DNA of 64,000 bases from Hysterangium stoloniferum (taxonomy: Eukaryota > Basidiomycota > Agaricomycetes > Hysterangiales > Hysterangiaceae), in the NCBI GenBank assembly GCA_015178975.1, contig WHVD01000007.1, positions 1,240,001 to 1,304,000 of the forward strand, read 5' to 3'. Within the stretch, counting starts at the first letter, position 1. The number at the start of each line of letters is the position of its first letter. Below the pieces are notes generated by a model. It had not been told where the DNA came from and ran no database searches. It worked only from the letters and a program-made list of their open reading frames with translations. Both the position numbers and the translations under genes were made by a program. Of the stretch, positions 1-10,921 are shown in pieces.

Positions 1-138
1 TCCCTCATTCTCGTCTCATTGATATCCTGTCGTTCTAACCTCAATACAGCCGGTGAAACCAAGGGTTGTAGCCACTCAACCTTGTAGGAGGGGTATGATA
101 TTTTGCCTGTTCAGAGGTATCTCCTTGGAAGTTGACAT
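1..138 (-). pseudogene. MSTSNE-family gene copy A, 5' exon (runs off the window edge)
   Basis: The minus strand from the ATG at 138-136 encodes the same N-terminus as the family copies starting at 33061, 34428, 37670 and 42581 (M-S-T-S-N/K-E, then a leucine-rich stretch ending near WLQPLVSP). Relative to the copy at 37670 it lacks two bases near 80-82 (the run before TTGAGTGGC is shorter), which shifts the frame after about 20 codons, so this copy is broken. The rest lies outside the window. Function is unknown; I do not recognise the family. Identification as a family member rests on nucleotide similarity over the whole 138 bases. Confidence 0.7.
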
Positions 139-2182
139 TGGTGATAGGAGTCATCCTCATGTCGGAATGGAATGCTGCCCTTTTAAGGGGCAGTTAGCCG
201 GAGAGTCAATGTTCAGCCATAGCTTTGAGGCTGTGCTCCTACAGGATACCCACTGTTCCTTCGTTTCCTATTAAATGACTTACAGTTCCACTCGTCCTTT
301 TCCAATATTACAGCCAGGGGATACTCTCAAGTTACTTTAATAATTGCTTCCCGGTATTCCTTAACTTCATTAGATCGCATACTGCAGACAACACAGGTGG
401 CAGCTGGGAATGCATTGACAAGCTTTCACCGCATAATGTGGCTTGATTACTTCATTGTAGGCCAATCCAGCTTTCCCGTCAGTTCAGACGTGAGATATCC
501 ATGGATAAATATGTAAATGCAGTGATGCTATCCATGGGCAGTGCTTCTCAGGTACAGCCTCAGGCGCTTCGTTTCAGCATTCCAACGAGGAACCCATTTT
601 AATGATTTCTTAATTATGCTAATTGGGGTCAAACCTGAATATCACGTTCTGTTTTTCTTTTCAGATTCTTGGGTTCGGACTCAATGGGTACTCTCAGTCG
701 GACTGAACTTCTAAGGGAACATCTGGCGGTGTCTCCTGGGTTATAACCACCATTTGGGCTCACTTTCCAACGGCATGCTTGATGGGAGTGTTTGAAACCT
801 CATGGCCATATTCCCAGAGTTTTCTTCTCAAAGTTATATTATGCTTCTTGCTGCAGTATTGTCATCCCCACTATCCTTTCCCGGTCCGTCCATACAATAA
901 TCTTCGTTTTGGCTACTTTATAGAAAGACAAGGCACCCATGCAGGCTTGCCCGTATTCTCTCGACTGGCATTGAGCGCCACCCCCGTGCGTGCAAATGTT
1001 TGTGCCATCGATGATCCACCTAATAGTGGAGGCTTGTATGCTTTGAGCCAGGGTTTGACGATGCACAAGAGCTTCTTTGGTAAGTGGAAGTCATAAGTCT
1101 CGCAGCTCAAAATTTCTAATTTGCTTAAATCTAGTCCAATGTCACAAGGTGATATTGTTTATCCAGAAGATGTTCCAGCCTATCTACACACGCCATGAAT
1201 GCCATTCGAATGCTTTTGCGTTGTTCTCGCCCGTATTTCTCTTTGTCGAGGAGCAGACAATCGCTGGACTCACCTGTGCACTCTGTTGTGGTTTAAAATG
1301 GTAAATTTTCGTCAAATAAAAGCATATGAGGTCGACCTCGGAACAGATTACCCGAGGCACGCTGAAAATGGGGGTTTATTGAGAACACATAAAGCTGGCT
1401 AATAGCTTTAGGGCAATGGAGACGTATTTGTAACTTGAGAACTCGGTATGTGACTTGATGTGCGTGACTCGGATTTTTTATGTACTTCGTTGATAATTAA
1501 TGAGTGGCTGGTAGTCTTTCAGCAGAGGGAGTTGACCTCGGGTGCCTTTGCACCCGATGCAATTATATCTGGAAGGACATCCGATAGGGGTAAATCAACC
1601 CAAAACACCACGCAATAGAGGAGGAAAGCCTTCCTACGTTTGCTCGCCGGCGTGTGACTGTTTTCTATCACCAAGGCGGATATGAGTGAGTGTCAACCTG
1701 AATATTGTGTAATGGTCGGTAAGAGATGTCGAACGAGGCACGGATGCCGAGGACCTTATTTATTAGGATAATGGAAGAGCTTCTTCCACTTTTATGCTAG
1801 CCACGTGGGAAAAAGAGTGTATATTTGGATCAAAAGAGAGACTTTGTGAAAGGAACAACTTTGCTTCGTTTAATGTATTCGATATTTTGTATATTTGGGG
1901 TCGTGCTTCGTATTCCTCGCTTGAGAACTATTAGCATTGTCAGGGTCGTCATCCGACAAAAATCGCCTACATTTATGATCAAGGACATTCAACCCGCTCT
2001 CTCACACAGAATTAATATGCGTGATATATATCCTATGCATCCCATTCGACTCTAAATCCTCAGTTTATCAATATTTGCAGTTGTAGAACGGAAGCCATTT
2101 TTGATCCACTCAGGGTGATGCCACAGCATCGGCGATAGAAAACGGTGTCGTCGCGCTCCTACCGATAAGCTTTGACAGATAT
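139..2182. repeat. Duplicated flank of the MSTSNE gene, inverted copy of 35805-37669
   Basis: Read left to right, this stretch matches the reverse complement of 35805-37669 almost throughout. Shared landmarks are the segment around 490-560 with the 'atgcagtg..tgctatccatgg' block (37240-37300 in the other copy), the block at 1010-1170 around the 'gatgcacaagag' motif (36640-36780), and the end at 2010-2182 around 'gggtgatgccacagcatcggc' (35860-35990). CpG-poor partial relatives occur at 47560-47830 and 58440-58780. Small ORFs on both strands are inconsistent between copies, so I call no gene here with confidence. Confidence 0.7.
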
Positions 2183-2189
2183 ATTATTT

Positions 2190-2850
2190 AGGACCGCTTG
2201 TGATCAAGTGATCATGACATCTGTATTCCTCCCATTTTCCCGGATATCCCAGGTTCGAGTTACATCGGTATTCGAAGTACCTTGGGGCAACATCCTTGTG
2301 GGGAATTTTTCGGGATTGTCGTATTTTCTAGTCGGAACCCATAATAATGGGAATGAGTTGCTCCATATTCGTGTCAATGGTTCGAATAGAGAGAAATACT
2401 TGATGGAATACGCCCAAGCCATCCCTGTACGTTCTACCAGCCCTTCATTGTATTTCAGAGTTTTTTTTCTCATGATAGCCTATCTGGAGATTGAGGATAG
2501 AGTTTTAACGCTATGCCTTTCAAGGCCTTTCCCTGCCATCCATGCCGATCCCTACGACGCTGCCCACTCCATTTTCCCCTGTAACTTCACACAGGGTGTT
2601 GGAGTAATCTTTATTCCTTACCACTATAGTGATTCGGTACCGTATCCGGGTTCGTTATGTCTGTTGAACCTTGCACTTTCATTTTTTTCAATAATATTGC
2701 GTTCGGAATTAATGAGTAGCGTTCGTCCGTGTGAACTTCTAAGGTCACATCCACGGTGCCACCTTGCCTAGAACCACTATGTGGGCTAACTTGCCAACAG
2801 CACACTTGATGGGAGGGGAGGGTCTGAAGCCCTCATGGGTATATTTCCAG
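2190..2850 (+). pseudogene. Gene X family fragment (copy X1)
   Basis: An ORF at 2172-2771 shares blocks with gene X copies at 43529-44239, 30000-30760 and 46866-47280. These include a 'gatcaagtgatcatgacatc' block, a segment encoding NREKYLMEYAQAIPV around 2380-2440 whose counterpart at 44190-44240 reads GEKYFMKSA, and a block at 2600-2660 encoding a run like FIPYHY (43430-43480 in the other copy). The order of blocks differs from the best copy, suggesting rearrangement. Product and function are unknown. The last 150 bases are similar to sequence at 37019-37100 in reverse orientation. Confidence 0.4.
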
Positions 2851-2978
2851 AGGTTTTTACTCTAAGTTATATCATGCTTCTCGCTGCATCATTTTCATCC
2901 CCACTATCCCTACCCGATCCATCCATGCAATAATTAGAGCTCCATCTGTAAATTTATTTTGGCCATCGTCTCTTCTCC

Positions 2979-3211
2979 TCAGTAACCACTTGATTTTCCC
3001 AAAGGAGTATTTCTTGCCAAGGTTCTAAACCCCTGGTCCATGGTCTTAGGGTGGACAACGGGGTTAAACCAACTGGAATTGAATATTGCTCCAGGATACT
3101 TTCTGTTCCTATTTCCAAATTCAGGACCGACAATTGCTACCCAGAACACATTTCCACTCATATTCGGAACATATGACGTCTCACAGTAGAAGGGCAGAAA
3201 TGGTGGGTATA
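2979..3211 (-). pseudogene. 3' half of a small ORF split by the Ty3 element
   Basis: The minus strand reads 75 codons from PPFLPFYCETSY to a TGA stop at 2979-2981. If the Ty3 element and one copy of its GTATA target duplication are removed, the frame continues without interruption into the ATG-started piece at 10922-11027, giving a 112-codon ORF. The composition (many Pro, Gly, aromatic residues) looks protein-like, but I recognise no domain. It could be a fragment of a larger gene, because upstream sequence was displaced by the TTAA-flanked insertion that starts four bases beyond the ATG. Confidence 0.5.
3207..3211. repeat. Left target-site duplication GTATA of the Ty3 element
   Basis: GTATA immediately precedes the TGTTAGG terminus at 3212 and is repeated at 10917-10921 directly after the other end (GTAACA). 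A 5-bp duplication is typical of Ty3/gypsy integrase. Confidence 0.92.
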
Positions 3212-4632
3212 TGTTAGGATACACACACAGGGCGGGTTTCCAGAGAAACCCGCGGGATATCCGGTAGGACTTGGCTTCAGCTTATAGGCTGCGCCCTCGC
3301 TAGATCGTGTTGTCCAATTTCAAAACGGATGGACGGGAATCCCGGGGAGTCCGGGGCGGGGGTTCGTGGGTCATAGGTCGTGAGTCATGAGTTGAGATAG
3401 TCGAGAGAGGTAGATGCGCCGGAGCCCGCAGGCTCCGACTAGTGTGAGCGGTCTGATAAGAGTAGGGTATTTAGAGAGGAAAATATATTAGATTACTGGG
3501 GGGAATCTAAGCTAATTTTCTGACTGGATTGTATGTACAACATCTGCCAGTTTAAATAGACCATGGAGTGAATGAACATACTAATCCAGTAATAATGAAA
3601 ACGAAACTAACAAAAACACAAACGGGAAATGTAAACACCAAATTTGGTGTTAGGAATGGGACGGAATGGAGCGGAGTCCGAATTGGGACAAAGCATAACC
3701 CATAACAGGAAACGGAGCGGGAGCGGAGTCCTAATCGTGACAGGTCATTTGACTAAAACAGGAACGGGGCTCGAATAGAGCGGTGACAGGATTCTGAGTG
3801 GGATCCGGTGACTGATGTGTGGGATGAAGACGGACATAGACAGGGACGGAGTCCAGGGGAAGTCCGGTGACTGATATGTGTCGTAATGTGGTCGAACGTA
3901 ACAAGTCTTGTCATAACGGAGTCCGGGCGGGAAATCCTATAAACAGACGATTGGTGCTTGTAGTGCGTGGGGGCGTACGGGTTAGTGCCCGGAGTCCGGC
4001 GGGATTGTCCGGTCGTGTTACGACCCGTTCCCGGATGTTTCAATATCCGATTTCCGATCTCCGACTTTCGATTTCCGATCTCCCACTTCCGACTTCCGAT
4101 CTCCCACTTCCGACTTCTGATATCCGACTACGGAACATCATAGTTACCGTATCATCCGAATTCTTCCCTTGTTCCGCATTTGGTAATTTGTCCATTGACA
4201 AGTATTCACTCATTTGTTTGTTGTATTCCCATCTCGGAATATTGTCTTCCTAATATGTCTTATTGTATTTCTGTTTTAAGAACACTTCTGTTTCCGTCTT
4301 ATTATGGTCTTAGTTTGTAGTACAATAACGAGCAGACTTATATTAGTTTCCGCGAATTTGTACTTTACCTTAGATCTGATATCGACTTAGTTTCTTATTC
4401 CTTCTCCTGTCTTTCTGTACGCTCGATATTCGGAACTCTTCGGAACTCTGAATATCCATATCTTCCATCATAAGTCTCACCTCCGAAATTAAGGACATTG
4501 AGCGTTTGCGTAGAGGCGCAGCACATAAGCTGAAGCCGACGTCCTGACCCTATCTAGTAGTTTCCGACTTCCCGGTGACTTCCCGATAGTTCCGGAATAA
4601 GTTCCCGACACGGCACTTAACAGGTCGTAACA
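3212..4632 (-). repeat. Left (3') LTR of the Ty3 element, interrupted
   Basis: 3212-4015 plus 4628-4632 align with the right LTR at 10108-10916 (809 bp each). Between them sits the solo LTR 4016-4622 with its GGTCG duplication, which explains why the final TAACA is displaced. Relative to the right LTR most differences are transitions such as CCCGCGGG versus CCTGTGGG. The LTR contains the conserved block TAGGACTTGGCTTCAGC (minus orientation of the motif discussed under findings) at about 3266-3300. Confidence 0.92.
4016..4622 (+). mobile_element. Solo LTR of a second family nested in the left LTR
   Basis: 607 bp beginning TGTTACGACCCG and ending CACTTAACA, flanked by GGTCG at 4011-4015 and 4623-4627. 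The uninterrupted site is visible in the right LTR (GGTCGTAACA at about 10907-10916), so both the insertion and its 5-bp duplication are proved. It contains a short tandem repeat of a 'cgatctcccacttccgactt' type at about 4046-4132 and the block GCACATAAGCTGAAGCC near 4520. No internal region remains, so it is the product of LTR-LTR recombination. Orientation is judged from the conserved block. Confidence 0.9.
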
Positions 4633-4647
4633 GTATCCTCCCTTTAT
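4633..4647 (-). other. Polypurine tract of the Ty3 element
   Basis: Read on the minus strand, ATAAAGGGAGGATAC lies immediately before the TGTTA terminus of the 3' LTR. This is the expected place and composition for the plus-strand primer tract. Confidence 0.7.
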
Positions 4648-4842
4648 GCCAAAGTCCCAAAGAGGCTCTAGACCTTGTGAAGGTTCTTGTCAGCTATGCG
4701 CATGTGTCAAAAGTCATGTCGGTTACACGTATGTGTCAAAGAGTCATGTGATCTGGAAGGTAAGGTTCAAATGCGGCGAGCCTATATAAAAATTTGAAAA
4801 AATAGAAATTTCTTCTTCTTTATTACCCCCATCATCGACGCC

Positions 4843-5861
4843 ATGGGACCAAAGCCCATGCCATGCAAGCCCATGCCTACTGCCGGGCCCTCCACGGGCA
4901 ATCAGTACCGGGCGCCACTCACCGCTGCCCAAATTTTGGTGCAGCGGGATGAGCAACATTGACAGCGAGAAGAGGCAGAGCGAGAAGCCCGAGAGGTGGA
5001 GGAGGCCCTGAATAGGGAATACCAGGCGGCAGTGGCCGTGGAGGAAGAGGCTGCGAGGCAGAGACAGAGGCATGAGGAGGAGGCTGCACAGGTGGCCGCG
5101 GAGAAAGCCAGGGTAGTGGCTGAAAAAGCCCGGGTGGCCGCGGAGAGAGCCGCGATTGTTGCAGGGAAGGTAAGTCCTGTTATTTCGACTTGTAAGTGTT
5201 TTTTTTTTTGACTTGGCATTTTCAGCGCAAGGCAGCGGAAGTCGAGTCCGAGTCCGAGGGGGAGCAAGAGAGCCCCAACAAGGTGAGTCTCGGGTCCATA
5301 GATATACCGTGGAGCTAACCGTATGAACAGAAAGCAAGGAAGGCGGCACCAGTCCGCCTGCCGACTCGGAACGACCCGCGGTATTCTGGTTGTAATGACC
5401 GGAACATGGAGTGCAATCGGAAGTCCGGCCGGGGCCCGGGGTGCTATCAGTGCGCTCACCTCAAGGCGAGGTGCTCGCTCGTTCACGAGCAGGCCACGGG
5501 GTCCGGTTCACGGGAGAATAATGGGTCGGACGTGTACTCCGGTTTGGAAGAAGCCTTGGGACGGATCGCCGAGGGCATAGAAGCCCAAAACGAGTTGCTC
5601 CGGAAGAGCAACAAAGTGAGTGTTATCATGGCGAACGATCTCCGCACAATCCGCGGGGACCACTTCAAGTTCCTGATGGAGTATGCCGGCTTTGTATATG
5701 ACAAGCCGGAGGCCGGGAGTTCCGAGGAGGCCGGGTCAGATGAGGATGAGGTGCCCACGGAGGTTGCGGAGCTACCCGAGGAGATGAATGAGGCGGGAAA
5801 AGCAGAGGTGGAAAAAGAGGTGGGGAAAAAGGATAGCCCCATTAATGTAGATGAAGGATAG
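4843..5861 (+). pseudogene. Convergent cysteine-motif gene inside the Ty3 element
   Basis: A plus-strand gene lies tail to tail with pol, between pol and the 3' LTR. The best model is exons 4843-5169, 5226-5282 and 5331-5861 with introns GTAAGT...TTCAG and GTGAGT...ACAG; all junctions keep frame. Exon 1 encodes a Glu/Ala/Arg-rich coiled-coil (about residues 45-105). Exon 3 begins with a cysteine cluster, C-x7-C-x9-C-x2-C-x7-C from the residues GCNDRNMEC to KARC, followed by an acidic tail. Genes with this layout are, to my knowledge, frequent as predicted proteins in basidiomycete genomes, and the cysteine cluster suggests metal and nucleic-acid binding. Codon 40 is TGA (4960-4962), most simply a CGA mutated at its CpG. 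I infer a regulatory or accessory role for the retrotransposon; nothing in the sequence proves it. Confidence 0.7.
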
Positions 5862-6056
5862 AATAGAATTTAATAATAATTTGAACATAAAGTAAAGCGT
5901 GAAAACATAAAAAAAAGAGTCAAAGTCAAAGTCCATGGGGAATCCGCTTAAAGACTTGACAAGACATGCCAGAACCTGTAAAAGCAAAGAGAGACATAGG
6001 GTGACAGGGAATAGTGAAAATGAGTCCAAACGTAACACGGGGTCCGTGGAGTGTGG

Positions 6057-9000
6057 TCAAAGAGAAGATAATGGTCCAGGTTTGAGCGGGTAAGCTGTAT
6101 GAAAGTCAGTAACGATTTCCGTGGCATTACCGAGTTCCATCGCCAAAATCCATGAGGTCTCTTCATCGGTACCCTCGTAACCCGCCCACTTGACCAAGTA
6201 AAGCAGTTTACAAGTGCGTCGACGCTTGTCAATTTTTGAATCTAAAATCTGTGGGATTTCAAACTCAGGTTCTCCGTCAATGATGACAGGAGGAGGCGGA
6301 GATTGCACGCGATCCGGGATAGTGTTAGCAGTACAAGGTTCAAGCATAGAAACATGAAATACCGGGTGTACCGCGTGCATGCTATCCGGAAGCTGTAGAG
6401 TCCAAGAAAGTGAACCTACTTGTGCAATGATTTCAAATGGACCTAAATATTTTTCAGCAAGCTTTTTTGATGGACGGGTAGTCCTAAAGAATTGAGCTTT
6501 GACATAAACACGGTCGCCTATCTTGAAGTTGGGTGGCGGGATCCGGTGTTTGTCCGCTGAATGTTGGTATTGCTCTTGGGTGGACTTTATTGCAGTCCGG
6601 AGTTCCTCGTGGAGCTCGTGGAGGTCTGCGGTGAACTCTTGAGTGGGAGCAGAGGCAAGATTTCATTCTGGATGTACTGTAATATTTGGATTATATCCTT
6701 TATTTGCAAAGAACGGGAAAACACCTGTAGTGGCTGAAGGTGCATTGTTGTAAGCAAACTCTGCAAGTGGTAACAAGGATTTCCAATTGTCCTGTTGATA
6801 ATTGCAATATACGCGGAGATATTGTTCCAAGGTCTGGTTGATGCATTCAGTTTGTCTGTCGCCTTCCGGGTGATGCCTGGACGTGAAATGTAAAGTCATG
6901 TCCAAGGATTTTCCGAGGGATCTAAAGAAGTGAAACACGAACTCTGATCCTCTATCGGAAGTCACGTGGGACGGAACTCCGTGCTTGGAAAATACGTGGA
7001 TGATGAAAAGTTCTGCTAACTGCACGGACGTAATTGTATCATAAGTAGGGATGAATATACCTTGTTTTGAGAATCTGTCAACAATGACTAGAATGGCGGA
7101 AAAGCCTTCGGAATCTGGTAGGTGTTCAATGAAATCCATAGAGATGGAATTCCATGGAAGGTCCGGTACCGGGAGTTGTTTCAAAAGGCCGTATGGCTTG
7201 TGTCGCTGAGATTTCGAGTGGGGACAAGTAGTGCAGGATTTACAATAGTGCTTAACAAATCCACAGAGTCCAGGCCAAGTATATTCTCTTCGTATTAGTG
7301 ATAGAGTTTTGTTGTACCCGAAATGTCCTGAGAGTGGATGATCATGTTTGTATTGAAGGATCCTGAGGCGGAGGCCGCCAGGGTCCGGTACATAGATGCG
7401 ATCGTCAAGTCTAATGAAACCATGTTGATCAAGAGACCACCGAGGTTGATCGGGGTCCACAGGATTGTCCAGATGAGCTTTAGTAACTGGGTCTAGCGGA
7501 ATTGCCGATAGAATATCTTGATGTAACTTCTCGATATCCATAATGATAATTCCACGGACAATGGGATTGACGAGGAAAGTTGCACGGACCGATGCGGTAA
7601 GTTGTTGATTCATGAAAATAGGTTTCAGGTTGTGCGGATTTACCATTGCATAGTCGTTGCTCCCCTCTTTAGGATAAACGTCCCATCGTCTAGTTAAAGC
7701 GTCGGGTTTGCCGCCCAGGCGGCCGGGTCAAAAACAGATAATCATGTTGAAGGCAGATAGATATTCAGACCAGCGGGCCTGCCGGTGGGTCAAAAGTTTT
7801 GTGGTAGAAAAATATTCCAGGTTTTTGTGATCTGTTACAATGTCAATAGGAGCTCCTGAGCCTTCCAAATAGTGTCGCCACGCTTTGAAAGCTGAAAAGA
7901 TTGCCAGAAGTTCTTTATCATGAACGTTGTAGTTGAGCTCTGCTCCGGTAAAAGTCCGGGACAGAAAGGCCACGGGGTGGGCCTCTCCGTCGGAGTCCTG
8001 GATAGACAGAATGGCTCCAAGTGCATAATCCGAGGCGTCCATTTCAACAATGAGCGGGAAGTCCGGTTTCCAATGCGACAGGATAGGAGCTGTAGAAAAA
8101 GAATTTTTTAAAAGATTGAAAGCTTTTTGACACTTATCATTAAAATTCCATGGAGTACCCTTATGCGTAAGACGGGTAAGGGGTACCGTGATGTCGGAAT
8201 ATCCACGGATAAAATGTCTGTAAAAATTGGCAAAGCCGAGGAAGGATTGTATATCTTTAACTTTTCGGGGTTCGGGCCAATCTTTGATGACTTGCACTTT
8301 AGTTTCGTCCATACGGAGTCCATCGGGTCCCATTATGAAACCTAGGTATTCCACGGAGTCTGTGTCAAAAGTACATTTTTTACCATTTGCGAATAAACCA
8401 TATTTTCTGAGCCTCTGGAGAACTTCACGGACATGTTTGTCGTGTTCCGCGGGATTCTCGGAGTAGATAAGAATGTTGTCCAAGTAAACAATGACGCATA
8501 CATCGAGCATGTCGGAGAAAATGTCGTTGATAAAACGCTGAAAAACAGAAGGAGCATTGGTGAGACCAAAAGGGATCACCAACCACTCAAAGGCCCCATA
8601 GCGGGTTCTAAAAGTGGTTTTCCATTCGTCGCCTGTGGCAATCTGGACCAAATGATAGGCATGTTTGAGATCTATTTTGGTGTAAATCCGGGCATTCCGC
8701 AGAGCATCGAGCAAATCAGATATCAGTGGGAGTGGATATTTGTCCTTTTTGGTGACAGCATTGAGGCCTCTGAAATCAACACATAGTCTAAGGGATCCAT
8801 CCTTTTTTCTGACAAACAGAACAGGTGCTCCAAAGGGAGACTTTGAGGGTCGAATAAAACCTATGGACAAATGTTCATCCAGGAAATCACGGATTGCGGA
8901 TAGTTCCGTGGACGAAAGCGGGTAAATATGTCCTAGGGGTGGCTGGGTGCCATCTTCAAGATCGATTTTTAAGTCGTATTCTCTGTGAGGCGGAAGCTGG

Positions 9001-9490
9001 TCAGCTTTCTGCTTGCTAAAAACATCCGCGAAGTCATGATATTTCTCCGGGACACCTTCTAGGTCAGCAGCTTGCTCAGATTCAGATACTGGTGTTGAAA
9101 AATGTCCAGTTGCTTCATCAATTTTTAAGTTGATAGTGAACGCCTGGGACCCATCCATTTTTGAAGCCCTAATAAAAGCTGCAGCATTAATCAGAGAAAT
9201 GGACGGAGGTGCCGTGGGTTCTGGGGAAGCTGTAGGTGCCATAGGGATCACAGGAGTCCTCGAGACTGCAGGTGCCGGGAAGGCCATGGGTGCCGTGGAG
9301 GCCGAGACAGGCGCAGTTTCCTCGGTCACCGCGGGAGTCCGGAATGTTATACTGTTAGCTATCCAGTCAATCAACGGATTGTAGCGGGTAAGCCAGTTAT
9401 GTCCTAGGACCACCGAGCAACTTGAGTCTAACTGGGTCACATAGAAAGTGACCAATTGAGATGTTCCACACGGGAAACTGATGGGTAAAT
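6057..9490 (-). pseudogene. pol: Ty3 pol: protease remnant, RT, RNase H, integrase, chromodomain
   Basis: One continuous minus-strand frame runs from about 9490 to the stop at 6057-6059, interrupted only by TGA at 7728-7730 and 6663-6665. Order: C-terminal half of an aspartic protease (LGHNWLTRYNP), a proline/alanine linker, reverse transcriptase (LPPHREYDLKI onwards, with the catalytic YLDN motif in VIVYLDNILIYS), RNase H (DASDYALGAIL, DHKNLEYF), integrase zinc finger (H-x-H...C-x2-C in GHFGYNK and CTTCPHSK), the DDE core starting MDFIEHLP, and a chromodomain (LYLVKWAGYEGTDEETSW) near the C-terminus. Both stops replace a residue expected to be Arg (FRPGRLGGKPD-type box; HPE-R), so both look like CGA to TGA. 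The protease active-site DSG/DTG segment is missing. Confidence 0.9.
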
Positions 9491-10071
9491 CACAAGCTCC
9501 TCAACAAAAGCATCCCAATTTTCAAGCCAAAGCGGCTCATCCTCGGAAATCCCGCTAAAGGCCGGTTCAAACCATTTCAACGCGGATCCCGACAAATATG
9601 AAAGTGCATAGTTAACTTTTTGGGAGTCCGTGGAGAATGCAGCGGCACGATCACGGAAATTGAAGCGACATTGCATGAGGAAAGTAGAGAGTTTGTTTGG
9701 GTTGGAACCCGTGAAGGGTTCCGGAGCATTGACTTTCGACCGTGGAGGTTCTTGTTCCTTTTTCTTTCGTTTTCAAGCAGGTGCGTCATGAATTTATCTA
9801 TTGTTCCTGCTAAAAATTCAGAAGTAGGGTCCCTCAAATGCGGTCATTCAACAGGTGGAGGATCTTCGACACCTTTGCCCTTGTCGGGGCCCATGGATTC
9901 TTCCTCGTGCTCGGAGTCGCCCTGGTCTTCCAGGACTTCTTCAATACTGGCTTCCTCCATGGGTTCCGACTGGTTCGCAAGTGTCTGGCTGGTATACAGA
10001 GTTAACGGGGAATGAAGAGTCGATGGTCCAGGTAATGATGCCTGTGCACGTGTATTTCTTCTTGGTGGCAT
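9437..10071 (-). pseudogene. gag: Ty3 gag, frameshifted and 3'-deleted
   Basis: The ATG at 10071 lies only 36 bases inside the 5' LTR and opens an acidic N-terminus (MPPRRNTRAQ). TGA at 9844-9846 interrupts it, then the frame continues to about 9775, where a 1-nt shift within a purine run (GAAAGAAAAAGG) is needed to reach the conserved retrotransposon capsid segment (FNFRDRAAAF ... ALKWFEP, 9670-9540). The capsid then breaks off after FVEEL. The following bases belong to the protease frame, so the rest of gag, including any zinc knuckle, is deleted. No plausible product assembles capsid from this copy. Confidence 0.8.
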
Positions 10072-10107
10072 AATGAAAACAATCTGCGAGTATTAGTCAG
10101 AAAATAC

Positions 10108-10916
10108 TGTTAGGATACACACACCGGGCGGGTTTCCGGAGAAACCTGTGGGATATCCGGTAGGACTTGGCTTCAGCTTATAGGCTGCGCCCTCGCTAGA
10201 TCGTGTTGTCCAATTTCAAAACGGATGGACGGGAATCCCGGGGAGTCCAGGGCGGGGGTTCGTGGGTCGTAGGTCGTGAGTCGTGAGTTGAGATAGTCGA
10301 GAGAGGTAGATGCGCCGGAGCCCACGGGCTCTGACTAGTGCAAGTGGTCTGATAAGAGTAGGGTTTTTAGAGAGGAAAATATATTAGGTTACTGGGGGGA
10401 ATCTAAGCTAATTTTCTGACTGGATTGTATGTACAACATCTGCCAGTTTAAATAGACCATGGAGTGAATGAACATACTAATCCGGTAATAATGAAAACGA
10501 AACTAACAAAAACACAAACGGGAAATGTAAACACCAAATTTGGTGTTAGGAATGGGACGGAACAGAGCGGAGTCCGAATCGTGACAAAGCATAACCCATA
10601 ACAGGAAACGGAGCGGGAGCGGAGTCCTAATCGTGACAGGTCATTTGACTAAAACGGGAACGGGGCTTGAATAGAGCGGTGACAGGATTCTGAGCGGGAT
10701 CCGGTGACTGATGCGTGGGACGAAGATGAACATAGACAGGGACGGAGTCCAGGGGAAGTCTGGTGACTGATATGTGTCGTAATGTGGTCGAACGTAACAA
10801 GTCTTGTCGTAACGGAGTCTGGGCGGGAAATCCTATAAACAGACGATTGGTGCTTGTAGCACGTGGGGGCGTACGGGTTAGTGCCTGGAGTCTGGCAGGA
10901 TTGTCCGGTCGTAACA
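10108..10916 (-). repeat. Right (5') LTR of the Ty3 element
   Basis: 809 bp, starting TGTTAGGATACACACACC on the plus strand and ending CCGGTCGTAACA. In the coding orientation it drives gag, whose ATG follows 37 bases later. No standard tRNA-3'-end primer-binding site is evident in those 37 bases, so priming may use another tRNA segment or self-priming. The same LTR family occurs as solo copies at 60641-61476 and 61739-62436. Confidence 0.93.
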
Positions 10917-10921
10917 GTATA
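10917..10921. repeat. Right target-site duplication GTATA
   Basis: Exact repeat of 3207-3211 directly after the LTR end. Confidence 0.92.

Larger units (their letters stand above)
3212..10916 (-). mobile_element. Ty3/gypsy chromovirus-type LTR retrotransposon, complete length, defective
   Basis: Two LTRs of equal length (809 bp once a nested insertion is discounted) bound an internal region with, in minus-strand order, gag, a protease remnant, reverse transcriptase, RNase H, integrase and a C-terminal chromodomain, then a purine tract and a convergent plus-strand gene. Ends are TG...CA in both LTRs and the target duplication is GTATA. A solo LTR is nested in the left LTR. The element is non-functional as read: gag carries a frameshift, the gag-protease junction is deleted, and pol has two internal TGA stops. 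The LTRs differ mainly by C/T and G/A changes when compared by eye, so insertion is fairly recent. Confidence 0.95.

Noticed and set aside
4744..5486. Minus-strand ORFs of about 200 codons opposite the cysteine-motif gene
   Set aside because: Antisense of a GC-rich coding exon; no domain, and they cross the splice sites of the better plus-strand model.
5948..6666. Separate small genes upstream of the chromodomain ORF
   Set aside because: The sequence is the same pol frame continued past a single TGA, so I treat it as part of pol.
8127..8786. Plus-strand ORFs opposite the RT domain
   Set aside because: Shadows of the well-conserved minus-strand pol frame.
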